This document shows positions 45,251-56,470 of a stretch of 64,000 nt of DNA, piece after piece. The notes below the pieces were generated by a model that was not told the origin of the DNA, made no database searches, and saw only the letters and a program-made list of their open reading frames with translations. Both the position numbers and the translations under genes were made by a program. Position 1 is the first letter of the stretch. Each line of letters starts with the position of its first letter. Source of the DNA: Calonectria ilicicola (lineage: Eukaryota; Ascomycota; Sordariomycetes; Hypocreales; Nectriaceae); contig CP085832.1 in the NCBI GenBank assembly GCA_020809705.1, forward strand, positions 930,001 to 994,000. The letters run 5' to 3'.

Positions 45251-47561
45251 TCATAAACTAGAATTGAAGAATCCGAGTTCACTGGTCATGATCTCAATCA
45301 TTTGTCGGGCAGCTTCGATATCGGGGCTTTCTTGCTCCCAATATTTCAAGTGAGTCGTTGCAAGCTGGAAAAAGTATTCGGCCTCCATTTCCCTATCCAT
45401 CAGCTTTATCAATCCCGATTTTATCGCTGAAAGCATAATCAATATTAGAACCGCAAGCTCTCGGCTTCTATACCAGCTACCATGGTGGCGGTGGATGCAT
45501 CCTACTTCCCAAATAGGATCTAGGCAGATATCAATGCATTTCTCCGCATATAATCTGATTTGGTCGGCTAACAAAACGTCATGTCCTTGATTATGAACAA
45601 ACCGATATAAAAATGGGAGATATAACAGCCGTTTGATCCTAGAATATCGACCCCATGTTGCAATATGAAGCTCGCTATACTTGTCAGGCGCTAAATTAGG
45701 GTCCCAAAACCGAATTGGGGATGGAAGTGAATCTCTCCTGATTATTTTAGTACGATGCCAGGCCATTATTGTGCTGAACCATTTAGCTTACCAGCCTTCA
45801 AGCTGTCTTTCAAACTCGCCCACTGCATTTATCATGTCCAACAAATTCAATTGCAACCAAGAAGAATTTTCAAAAGCGTAAAACTCTTGAACGATGCGGC
45901 CAGAAAGTCGTAACAAAGATATTTCTGTGAGATAATAAAACCAAGATTGCTCAAAGAGCAGTGTTTGGTCTACCGAGTCTGAGGTTGAAGTTGAGTTGGA
46001 TTGCGGTGAAATGCCGATAAGAGTGCTACTTGTAAACCCTGCAAATCCATCTGGTGACATTGGACTCATCAGCTCAATTGAAGGGGGCGACGGGAACAGG
46101 TGAGGATAATTGATTTTTGAAAGCCCAGATGGCGGCATCGGAAGCTCAGTTAAAATTTCCCTATTTAAATTAGGATCGAGAACATGAAGATGGCATTCAG
46201 TACTAGTGACAAAAGCTCACTGTTCAGATTTCAAGCAACTCCAAAAAAGCCTCTGTTCAAGACTTCTCAGGTCCGGTTTCTGCGTGTCATTCCATTGGCC
46301 ATCCTCAGAATCAACCCTGCCATGACTTTTCAGGTACACAATATACACAGTACATGCTTGATTGAAAGACTGCCAAGCCTGGATTGGGCGCATGGTATAC
46401 ATCAAATAGATCCCCGATAAAAGATGGCATTGGCAAGCGGTGATGCTTCGGTCCAGGAGACCAAAGCGCCGGCGAGCAGAGTTAAAATAAGTCTCTGCAT
46501 GGATGCGAGCATCTTGATCACAAGATGATCCGATCAGCGCGTCGCCAGGCGTAATAGAAGGATCAAAAGGAGCCGCAAGAGCTCCCAGGGCTGCGGCAAG
46601 AAGCTATTGGGAAGGGTAACTGTCAGCATGCCTTCAACATCACTGTAAGCCTCATAAAACTGAATCCCCAAATACAACTACAGGCCTATCAGTGCTTGAC
46701 TCACCACTAAGCAGGACCTCGAATCCCAAAGGGGCCCCGTTTCCGCCACTATTCTAGCATCCCCGAGTAAGGTTTTACCATCTAGAATAGGGTTTTTAAT
46801 GTGTACATGGCGAAGAAATTGATGAATGAGATATGAAATATCATCAAAGTCGTTTGAAGGGGGGAGTCTAGATATTCCATTGGTATTAGATGCTGCAGTA
46901 CCAGCAGAATCTTGATCAGCCATAAAAAGTGCCCTACTTGACCATTTTCTCGCTGATGTGTTAGAAAAGATGGGCCATCGGAAGACGGAGTCCATGGAGG
47001 TATATTCCGATGATACATTGCAAGCCACAGCAGGCTTTAGGCTGGGTGACACATCGTAGGTAGTGCTGGCTATGGCTGCCTGGGAGCTAATCGGCCCGAC
47101 CACTGGTGATTGGTAGAGCGGCTCCGTACCTGTTGCTTGGTAAGACACATCACCCGGCGGATCTGGGATCACACCGTTCTGAGATGGCAGCCTATCCAAT
47201 AGCTCATTCAGAGAGCGGAGAATCAATGGAACTGTTGTCTCGAGTCTTTTTAAACATATCAGCCTGGGTTGTAACTAGGGATTGGCACAAGGACTTACGC
47301 AATTCCATGGTTTGGCTCAGGATATACACATTCGCAGTCAAGTCGTATGCATCCTGCACAGCGCGGTCGTTCATTGGAGCACTTTACCTTACGGCTCTTG
47401 CATGTATGGCAGGCCTTGGGGGCTCGTTTTCGTGCATGCCTGTCAGACGTATCTTCCGTCGTATCAGCAGGACGCTTGCGAGGTGCCAAGGCTGGTAGTG
47501 AACCCTCAAGCCTCTGCTCGAGGCCCCTCCTAACGAGATCTGATTGCGGGGCCTCCTCCAT
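45251..47561 (-). CDS. Zn2Cys6 transcription factor between two oxidoreductases
   Basis: Five exons (47299-47561, 46705-47245, 46221-46603, 45792-46160, 45251-45737) join in frame to 680 residues. The start is the ATG at 47561; the frame upstream has no ATG. The binuclear cluster is Cys 51, 54, 61, 68, 71 and 78 (CHTCKSRKVKCSNERPRCAGC) preceded by a basic RHARKRAPK segment. A fungal-specific TF domain follows: LLAAALGALAAPFDPS, YFNSARRRFGLLDRS, QRLFWSCLKSE, ELPMPPSGLS and WRDSLPSPIRFWDP. The last intron (45738-45791) has a perfect TACTAA branch site. It shares the 47.56-48.02 kb promoter region with the divergent oxidoreductase copy 2 and overlaps the end region of copy 1, so it may regulate both. 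Confidence 0.9.
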
Positions 47562-48024
47562 GTGGGTGGTTTCCAGAGCCCCAGCGCACTTCCAGTGCTC
47601 CACGGCGGCTTACTTGCAGTGTATTTTGAGGCAATGATGCATTGAATGAAAATTGTATCGATGTAGCACGGTCAAACCTCGCTACAGACGACCGAAATTA
47701 CCGATGCAGATGTAGGCTGGTGGGGGTGTGTTGGGCTGTCAAGTGGATCCTTCTTAGCTTCGGTATTTTCGGGCAAAGTTCCGATGAACCAAACACAGAC
47801 GTGTGAGGGCTGCATACTTGGACGTAGTGAGACCCTGATGCGGGGAGTTGCGGGCATTGACATTTGCGGGGAAGCTTGGGACTATTTGATGCTATTTATT
47901 GATCCATTTCCCGAAACCGAAGAGCGATAGCAGAGCAGTTCCTTTGCAGTAGCTGATACTCGCCATTTACGCAAATTACTTTTCATATTCGTTCTAGATC
48001 AAAAGAAAAACATCTCTGGCAATA
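47562..48024. promoter_or_regulatory. bidirectional promoter of regulator and oxidoreductase copy 2
   Basis: This 463-bp gap separates the divergent Zn2Cys6 gene and oxidoreductase copy 2, so both promoters lie here. I could not pick out a convincing CGG-Nx-CCG palindrome by eye. Confidence 0.5.
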
Positions 48025-49239
48025 ATGGCGGCCGAAAATCGCATTCTTGGAGTGGGCTTGATTGGGTGCGGAGAGATCTCCCAGGTCGTTCACATTCCCA
48101 CCTTGGGCCATCTCTCGGACTTTTTCAAGGTCACATACCTATGCGATGTATCAGATAATGCTCTTGAACACACCAAAAAGAAAGTAATTGGCGGGATCCC
48201 AAAGGCCACGAGAGATCCGCAAGAACTCTGCGCATCGCCAGATGTTGATGTGGTGCTTGTTGTTAACAGCACCGAATATCACGCCGACCACGCCATCATT
48301 GCCCTCCAGAATAACAAGCATGTTTTAATTGAGAAGCCGGCAGCATTCAGTCTCCAAGACTTGCAGAGAGTAAAAGAAGCAGAAAAGTCATCACAGGGCA
48401 AGGCTATGGTCGGATACATGCGGAGATATGCCACAGCTTTCAAAGAAGCAGTCAAGGAGATTGGAGGATTGGATCAGATTATGTACGCTCGTGTACGAGG
48501 TAAGATATCAAAAAAGAACTAGAAACCAGAAACAATACTCAGAATCTAATTCGACATGACACAGACATCATTGGGCCCAATTCGACTTTTGTATCTCAAT
48601 CGGGCACATTTCCCAAAAGATTTACCGACTTCCGGAAGGAGGATTCTGATGACTTAAAAACCCGAAACACCGAGAGCGTCGGCACTGGTCTTTCAGAGTG
48701 TGGTGTTGAAGCTTCTGATGTTAACCGACTCTTCTGGCAGTATCTTGGTGGCCTAGGATCTCATGACATCTCTGCCATGCGAGAAGCGTTGGGAATGCCA
48801 CTCGGAGTTCATGGAGCAAGTGTGACCTTGCCATTCTGGAGGTATGCCGGATGAAAAGTTGAAGATTGCAAATATATTCTCCTAGCTAACGTTAAATAGC
48901 GCCCTCTTCAAGTACCCCGGGTTCACTGTGACTTACGAGTCCGGGATTGACGAGGTACCCCGCTTCGATGCACACATCGAAGTATACGGAAAGTCAAAGT
49001 CAGTAAAGATCCAATACGACACCCCCTATGTCAAGGGTCTGCCCATCACTATGCATATTTCAGAGAATGTGAACGGGGCTTATAAGGAAACTGTTCTTCG
49101 ATCGACATATGAAGATGCCTACACACTCGAGATGAAGGAGCTCTACGACTTGGTGACTGAGGACAAGCCTGTGAAGACAACAATTGAGGACGCAGAGAAC
49201 GATTTGAAGATTTTTGGTATGATCATGAAGGCATTGTAG
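48025..49239 (+). CDS. Gfo/Idh/MocA oxidoreductase, copy 2
   Basis: Three exons (48025-48499, 48565-48841, 48900-49239; phases 1 and 2) give 363 residues. The Rossmann motif is GVGLIGCGEISQVVHIP and the conserved Lys motif is LIEKPAAFS after VLVVNSTEYHADHA. The C-terminal domain has GGLGSHDISAMREALGMP, with the His-x-x-x-x-x-Arg type substrate pocket seen in inositol/sugar dehydrogenases. It is a different subfamily from copy 1 (low resemblance outside the fold). Substrates may be cyclitols, sugars or diols. Its divergent orientation from the regulator suggests shared control. Confidence 0.92.
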
Positions 49240-49520
49240 CTGCGGGAAACATTGTAGACACCCAATGTTTGCATGCGGATAGGTTTGGTCCCAAGATTCA
49301 AAAGGGTATTTATAAAAAATATATATATTTATATGAATAGTCATAATATCCAAAAAGGTATACCAAAGGAAAATCCCAGTTCATAGCGCATTACGATATG
49401 CTAGCCCAAACTCCAAACGAGGTATCATGAAATGCTTAGTGCTTGGGGTGGCTCTGGTGGTACTTGCTGTGGAAATTATTAGCAAAAATGCCCAGTATCA
49501 ATGTATGGCGCGGTTGAAAC

Positions 49521-50074
49521 TTACTCCTTGAGCTTGTCCTCAGTCTTTGAGCCGAGCATGGCACCGACAATGCCGGCAGCGGCATTTGCGAGAAAGCCAC
49601 CTCCAGCCTTGTTCATGCCCATGTAGCCGGCAGCGCCACCAGCAAGGCCGCCCATTAGGCCTCGGTCGCCATCGGGGCCGACCTCACCAGGCTGGCCCTG
49701 GTGCTGGCCCTGCTGGTACTGGCCCTGAGCGCCATACTGGTTCTGAGAGGGGTATTGTCCTTGGTGGTCGTAGCTGCCCTGGGGCGGGGCATTGTATCCA
49801 CCGTGGCTAGGTGCGGGGGAGCCGTAGTTCTGCTGCTGGGGGTAGCCCTGCTGCTGTCCATACTGCTGCTGTTGCAAAATGTCAGCTATCCAAATCTCTA
49901 CCGTGCTGTTGGTTGTGAATTGATTCAACTAACCTGCTGAGGGTAGCCCTGTTGGGGGTAGCCACCTTGCTGTTGGTTGTAATCAGGCTGGCCGCCATAG
50001 CCGCCCTGCTGTTGGGCGTACTGGGGCTGCTGAGGGTAGCCCTGGTTGTTTCCGTAGTAGTTCTGGTTGGACAT
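49521..50074 (-). CDS. Q/G/Y-rich protein with C-terminal glycine zipper
   Basis: Exons 49934-50074 and 49521-49868 join in phase 0 (GTTAGT/GCAACAG), giving 162 residues. The N-terminal two thirds are low complexity: repeated QQGGY, QQGYPQQ and QYQQGQHQGQPG units, similar to prion-like or rhodopsin-C-tail sequences. The C-terminus has a glycine-zipper-like segment (GLMGGLAGGAAGYMGMNKAG, then AAAGIVGAMLGSK) and ends TEDKLKE. Proteins of this layout are common in fungi, often stress-induced and without a defined role. The glycine zipper could insert into or associate with membranes; the Gln-rich part may phase-separate. There is no signal peptide. Confidence 0.85.
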
Positions 50075-51961
50075 GGTGGTGGATATGGGAGTTTGGCGTC
50101 GAAAGATGCTGTTCAATTGATGGAAATGGGTCGATTGATGGTGAGGATGATGATACTGAGGGGGGAAACAGCAGCAGAAGCGGAGTATAAGGACATCTTA
50201 TAGCATTCTTACTGCAGGTAAATTAATCTTAGCGCTCCTCAGCTGATGCCACGACTCGCACGTAATAGTAATGGCGCAGCGACTGCGGCCGTCGCCCAGC
50301 CGCTGGAGAAGCCGAACATCCGTATTACGCCTCACGTGATAGTGTCAAAAGAACGCCTTGGACACCTCTTGGACGCCTTGAATGTGGCTGATGGCGAGCT
50401 CGCTAGCCGGATCTGGTTGGTTGGATCCGCCGTCCGCACGGCTTCACCGATCAGGTCGGAAGGGTCGGGAGCCAAGCCTCACTGCCAGGTTCGTCGCCAA
50501 GCTTGTCACGAACCTTCTGAGCGATTTGCAAGGGGCAAATCTTGGGGAAGAAGCTTAGAAATGACATAGAATACTTCTAATAATATTTTTAAGATTGAGA
50601 TTTTCGGCATTTGACGAACGACTCCGCCATCATCGCCAGGTACGCGGTCGGCAAAGCCACGATTGTACATACGTTGCGATGCTGGAGGGGTCGCCAAGCA
50701 TCGCTGCTCCGGACGTGACTCGGAGATAACAAAAGTAATTTATTCGACCCAATGCATTATTAAATCTTACACATAGCAATGCAAGGAGGGATATTAATTT
50801 TCAATAGCCAGGGTAGGTCAAATGAAGAATACCCGTAGATGCTATTCCTCAACAATTCCTCAACATTTTTGGTGTATTCGAGGTGTATGTGTTCGACGTG
50901 TTTTTTTCAACTGTAGGGTGGTGGCTGGTTGAACAGTCACAGCCACTGGAACCACGCAACACATTTCAGAATTTAGCAAGGGAAATGCCTCCGCTTTTCG
51001 CCATGGCGGTGTATGTATAATGTCCGTCGTCGCATCCACGCGTTAACCGAGGAATTTGCTCAGCTGCCAAGACATGGCTGTGTATGTAACGTGCACACAG
51101 GCCGACCCACTGAACACTCACCCTATACTCGAGTATGAAAACACCAACTATCATGTTATAGTGTCCTACTATCTAATCAAATGGATATCTTATTTAAATC
51201 ATGGATATATTTCATATACATAAAGTCCCTATGCATTTCCTCATATAATGTCCAAGTTACATTGATCTCGGTGTATTCTCGGCAAGGCTAACTCTTCTCA
51301 AATTCCTCTATTAGAATTCTGCCTTAGGCTTATCATAGTAAAGATTGACTTCCATCATCCAATTGCCTTCTTGGCATGAGCCACGATCACTTAGAGACTT
51401 GTACCCTGGACACTATCCTAGCCTGTTTGAGGGATTACATTACACCCTTGACAGATTGTCCCCCTGTGACTTCCATACCTTTAGCAGCATAGAACTCAAC
51501 CAACCAAAGATATCAATTTAATAGTAAAGAAAAAACAAAAATAATGAATTAATAATAAGTATTAAAACATAAATTATTTTTATTTATTTTAAATAGTATT
51601 TATTTTTAAAATTCAATAGAAAGATAGTGGGAAATGGTAGAGAGGGTACAATCTTTCAGGGATTGTACTGTATGCCCTAGGAAAAAAGTTTTGCAAATCC
51701 CTCCGAGGCTCGGTCCATTGATACCAACCTGGAACAAGCAAACCAACGGTGCTTTTCATAGTTCAGCTATTACATAAAAAAAAGTAGTGTACAGCCTTTA
51801 GGCGTCGTCAGAAGTGAATGGGAACATTGGTTGGAATGCTATGTAAAATTTATTTCCGAATCAAAGTGCGTAGTGTTAGGGGATATCTTGGCATAAACCA
51901 CAGACGCCGAGGTGTTCATACTGTACTTAGTGTATGGCGCTAACCTCTCAAACAATTACCC
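50075..51961. other. gene-free interval with AT-rich tract
   Basis: The first 0.6 kb is GC-rich and otherwise featureless. From about 50.6 kb onward the DNA becomes AT-rich, with a nearly pure A/T stretch at about 51525-51625. No gene or RNA was recognised; a decayed repeat is possible. Confidence 0.45.
51525..51625. repeat. low-complexity AT-rich tract
   Basis: About 100 bp made almost only of A and T, in contrast to its flanks. It could be relic DNA depleted of C:G pairs, or simply a spacer. Confidence 0.6.
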
Positions 51962-53479
51962 TCAGACCTGCGAGTGATATGGCGAAGCATCAGTTATGTT
52001 TCCGTCCCTCGACCCCCATTCCCTCAGTTCGGCGACGTTTCCTTCGCTGAGTTGGCCTGCATTCTTCTCCCTCATCCCACTTGTACTGAAGGAACCTTGC
52101 AAAGACCTTTCATCGTCCGGCTTTCTGGTCGCCGTTCCGCCTGTAACAACACCAGCTAACGTGGAGCAGAATGTAATAATAAAAGGAAGCAATGGGCGCA
52201 GAGCTGGTGCTGCGCATACGACAATTTGGCTAACGATTTCTGCTGAGGTAACAACGGCTATGATTTCATCAGATCGTGAACACGATTGCACAAGAAACGG
52301 ACTACTTACTCGTAGAATATGTAAAGATCGATCCCATGGCAAAGGAGAAGCGGCAAATGCTAAGAATAATGTTGATGATTCCAATACTAAAAAGACAAAT
52401 CAAACTGATCTTCTCGCGCTTTGGCATCGTTTTAAGTCGGTGAATCATTCCGAATGGCAATGCAAAGACTGTAGGAACTAGTATTAGCATCGATCATACA
52501 CCAAAACGGACAATGGCGTTCCCACCAAGTATTTCTGCACTGATGTTGAGGGGCCATGTGATTTTAAAAATGTCCGAAGTTAGAAACAGCGCGCAATCTT
52601 GAGGGTTGGTTGACCTGCGAAACGAATTCTATGTTAGCTCTCCACACTCTTGTGAATGAGAATTGAGAAAAGGAAGAGTGTATTCTTACCAGTTTTTAGA
52701 CACAGGTACACCACACCATAACAAATTTGAGAGAAAGACAGCGATGAATGCGCAAGCGTTGTAGGCCATCAGAACATATAAGCATTTTCTTAGTCGTTCT
52801 TCAGAGATGGGAAAAAGTTCGTTGTAGAACGCAAGAAGACTAAATCTAGGGAAATAATAGACTAGATCACAAAGAAGACAAACAGCGAACTGCCACTACA
52901 AGGCTCGTTAGTTTATGCTCAAATATAGCACTCACCCACATACCTTGTTAAAGGTGACGTTGTTTCGCGCACCAAATTCAACCCAGCCGTTTGATATGGT
53001 GTATGTGCTGGCGATCACAAGTCCAATAAAGAACATAACGCCAGTGATGAGCCACACTTCGGATAGCCAGTAGGTCCACATGTGCTTCCATGTTCGCACT
53101 GCAAGCCGGGCGATGACAAAAAAGAGGCATATGCCTACGAAGATCCATTCTATGATCTGGGCTGATGTGTTAGAGCCGGAAAACTGGCAAAGTGGGGTAG
53201 AATCGGGGTCGTACTAAGTATTGTTGGATGGTGAGATCTCGCATCCTCAAGGAGGCGAACGTAACTGGGGGAAAATTCGAACGAGGAAACGAGTATGATG
53301 GAATATGATGACAAGGCACCAATCCAGGTAAAGAAAGAGAGCGAATGCGACGTTAAATGCCAAAAATATGATCGAAACGAATGGGAACAAGACTTAGGAT
53401 GTCGTGAAGACGGACGTGATGATTTAAGAAAGAGGCCTGGTTCTTTGGTGATCAGCCTATTCCCAGTTGGATGAGACAT
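51962..53479 (-). CDS. PTH11/rhodopsin-domain-type integral membrane protein
   Basis: This is a seven-helix-type fungal membrane protein. Readable exons include YDPDSTPLCQFSGSN, IIEWIFVGICLFFVIARLAV, EVWLITGVMFFIGLVIAST, FGARNNVTFNK, YYFPRFSLLAFYNELFP and VFLSNLLWCGVPVSKNW. Further on are CALFLTSDIFKITWPLNIS, VFALPFGMIHRLKTMPKREK and EIVSQIVVCAAPALRPLLPF, with a cytosolic tail ending at 51962. At least five introns are needed; two verified by phase are near 52487-52536 (GTGGGA/TACTAG) and near 52245-52310 (GTAAGT/ATAG). The first exon is unresolved, with a possible ATG at 53479. The family includes PTH11-like receptors that sense surfaces or chemicals; the ligand is unknown. Confidence 0.75.
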
Positions 53480-54892
53480 GCATGAACACCCAAGCGACTA
53501 AGAGTGTCCGTGTTGGCAAAAGCAAAGTGAGAAATTCGCCAAAGCCGGCTGGCCATTTTATTTATGGCCCGCTGCGATACAGTCTCAGCACTATTTAAAG
53601 GAGATTTCGGCCATTATAAAATCAGAGAGTAGGATTAGTAAAAGAAAGCCTGGATTTTTCCCTTTCATGTTCAGCAAATCGTTGGTTGCTATTCCATATC
53701 CGCCATGGAGATCGATCATCGCCCGACGATTTTGAGTTTCTCCGCGAAGCGCTATAAATGTAAGCCGCAGCCACAGCAATCTCGGCTTGTGCATCTGGGC
53801 CCCATGACCCTTGACGGCGAGATCCTGCCGGGTAGTCCGAATTCATCAATTTACCAGACGTTCGGATTTCAAAACAAGGTTTGGCAGCTGGTCTAACTTC
53901 ACCAATTGAACTGATGTTGTCTTTCGCAATGGCCCATTGTATGTAGACCCCATTGAACTGGCGGAATACCAACGCACCACCCGGATCACAACCTGAGATT
54001 AATTGCTATGATTACTATGATTACATGCGTACGCGTATCTCTCCCGATAGATTAATTGCTTCGTATTGCGGCACAGAGCCGACCTATGAGAACGAGGCAA
54101 TATCATACTCTTCAGCACCGAGAAGTCTTCAGTGGCGTTTTACCCGTAACCGAGATGCTGCTAGTGCGCCACCGGGAGAAAGGGACGGTTACATCCGCTT
54201 CCGCCCATGCTGAGTGAACATCGAAGAATGGATTTTGCCATATTCAAACGATTCGCGACCGTAAATTTCCGTGAGGGTTGCCCCTAATTTTCGGAAACCC
54301 TCTTTTCTCCGAAACCTAAATAGACACATTGATTCTCGGTCACTATCGTAGATTCGAGATGTTCGAGACTCATGCTGAGTTCAAAGTTCGGAGCCACGTT
54401 CAACGTAGCGAAAACGATGGCGTTTTACGCATCGGCTTTCACGAAGTGGTCCCAATGCGGATCGATTTTTTAAGTTCTATCTCTCAGTAGCTTGGTTATG
54501 CTCCTTTTATTTGTGCTTGATATATGAATTTTCACAATTCTATGCATGCAGTGAAAAAAGACATCGATTGAGGGAGGACAATTGGCTATAAATCATGAAA
54601 TATCACGTCTTAATGTGAACAGTCGCGGCCATCTTTGATCCTTACTGGCCTGACTCTGCCAAACATTGGTTGCAGGGGTTCTCATGACCAGTGCATGGAT
54701 GACGCGCATGCCAAGATGAGCCGGGGTGGCAAACATGGGCCTTACAACTGGTAGCTGCACAAAGGTTTGGAGTCTAGAGCTAAAGTGAACGAAGTTTGTG
54801 GTATTTAAAAATTACTGTTAATGTGTATCTATACCTCATGTCGCATCGGTTAGCGTGTGGCGGCAATCCATTCTCGCCTCATAAACTGATGA
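53480..54892. other. gene-free interval
   Basis: The 1.4-kb region between the PTH11-type gene start and the 3' end of the F-box gene. Short frames near 53591-53972 and 53953-54213 show no domain. I see nothing else. Confidence 0.5.
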
Positions 54893-56470
54893 TTAATTGC
54901 TAGATTGAAATGGGTTCGCGATCTCCTCGCCCCTCACAAAGCGTTCAATTCTTGAAAGCCCGGACTCACTATCACCTTTAAATATTGCTATAATATGATT
55001 TCTACTAAGCATGGTCATTTCTGCCCCGAGGGGAAAAATAAGACCAAAGTGTCTTGGAGTTTGGAGCTCTCGTCTGAACGTTTCTAGGACATCCCCCCAC
55101 AAGCCTCTGCGAAGGTATACTTCGCAGAGGTCGATTTGGCAGTTTGGGGCAAGGGATTTAGCGAGCCTCTCAAGTTCAGAAGATGTCAAGTTGGCATTTG
55201 CCAAAGTAACCGACTCCAGATTGGAGCCGACAGGCCATGATAAGTCAGCGCCGAGGGAGTCATGCACAGGTAAAAGAGAGCCCGATCCAATACTGTACCA
55301 AAACTCGCTTAAATTAACTTCAAAGTGGCTGATGCACCCTGCGTTGAGCATGGAACTGAGGTACTGGTTGATAGCCTGCAATTCTTCGACGGGTGGCATG
55401 ATGAACTCAGGCACGCCATTCTCGTCCCTTTCCCAGGGACCACAGCCGCTTCGACATCGAGGGCGAAATGAGAACTGGAACACATCAATTTCTTTGATTG
55501 CTTTTGATAAATCAGCAAGCTTGCCCGGAGGCTCCACCAAACTCATCCAATTTGGAGCAACCGAGACGTTGATAATGAGTTGGTCCAGCACAACACTGCC
55601 CACGTGGCTAATATTGAGAGGGATGTCAATCAAAAGGTTGATTGGCACCGCAGGTGGAACTTGCATTAGAGGTTTAATCCAACGCAACTCCTCCCATAGC
55701 ATTGGGCGGGAGAGTACGTCGACAAGAGCCTCTTCCTGTGCTAATTTATCCTCCGCATCTATGTCCTTGATCTTCGTTCCGGGATCGTGATTGTTGTGAA
55801 GTTCACCGTCATGAAATATAAGTTGAGTGACGTTTGGCAGCTTTGAAAGGGTTTCAGCAAACTCCCTCGCAAAATTTCCATCTGCGAGCAAAGCATTCTG
55901 GGCGTCAAATCCACTCTTGTAGGCATGGTAGGCCCTTTTCAGAACACGCTGCGACCACGGCAATCCGTCATGGGAGTCAATGCTCTCGGAATCATTGGAA
56001 GTGCTGCATTCTTTGGAATAAAGGGACTCTAGATCCTCAAGAAAAAAATGGACGATTGCGTTGAAGTCTCTTTTGTCGCGTTGGGAGAAATTGCGATCCG
56101 GCCACGATTGCAACCGTTGCAGCCATTCCGACTTGATTGACACGTGGAAATTCTCAATGCTAGCGGCAATCCACGGGTGACGAAAGTGGAGGCGCACGCA
56201 GACTTCGGCCACATCTCCAGCCAAGACTGGGTTGTTAGTGATGCTCTGCAGGCGGCGCAGCGTGACGGGCTTGCTGATATCTACAGTGGTGCGGCGGCGG
56301 CAGAGAAGAGGGCTGGTTAGGCTGCAGAAGCGGCGACAGACTAGTCGGAGGTTGGCGATCTGCGTGTAGCGTGAAGTCTCATCGGTAGTGTCGTCGATGC
56401 GAAGTATTTCCAGCAGTATTTCGTCCGGTAACTTTGAGATGGTACAAGCGGAATTATCGCATGAAGCCAT
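54893..56470 (-). CDS. F-box protein
   Basis: This intronless gene of 525 residues begins with an F-box at about residues 11-60 (ISKLPDEILLEILRIDD, IANLRLVCRRFCSLTSPLLC), which binds Skp1 in SCF ubiquitin ligases. The rest is alpha/beta sequence without clear leucine-rich repeat spacing, although a few LxxLxL-like segments (LESVTLANANLTSSELERLA, CQIDLCEVYLRRGLWGDVLE) suggest degenerate LRRs near the C-terminus. Proteins of this type are numerous and fast-evolving in filamentous fungi, so the target cannot be inferred. It is convergent with no neighbour. Confidence 0.9.
   Translation of the reverse strand: MASCDNSACTISKLPDEILLEILRIDDTTDETSRYTQIANLRLVCRRFCSLTSPLLCRRRTTVDISKPVTLRRLQSITNNPVLAGDVAEVCVRLHFRHPWIAASIENFHVSIKSEWLQRLQSWPDRNFSQRDKRDFNAIVHFFLEDLESLYSKECSTSNDSESIDSHDGLPWSQRVLKRAYHAYKSGFDAQNALLADGNFAREFAETLSKLPNVTQLIFHDGELHNNHDPGTKIKDIDAEDKLAQEEALVDVLSRPMLWEELRWIKPLMQVPPAVPINLLIDIPLNISHVGSVVLDQLIINVSVAPNWMSLVEPPGKLADLSKAIKEIDVFQFSFRPRCRSGCGPWERDENGVPEFIMPPVEELQAINQYLSSMLNAGCISHFEVNLSEFWYSIGSGSLLPVHDSLGADLSWPVGSNLESVTLANANLTSSELERLAKSLAPNCQIDLCEVYLRRGLWGDVLETFRRELQTPRHFGLIFPLGAEMTMLSRNHIIAIFKGDSESGLSRIERFVRGEEIANPFQSSN

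Noticed and set aside
49547..49940. Plus-strand frames rich in Gly, Leu and Val opposite the Q/G/Y-rich gene
   Set aside because: They are antisense shadows of repetitive Gln/Gly codons.
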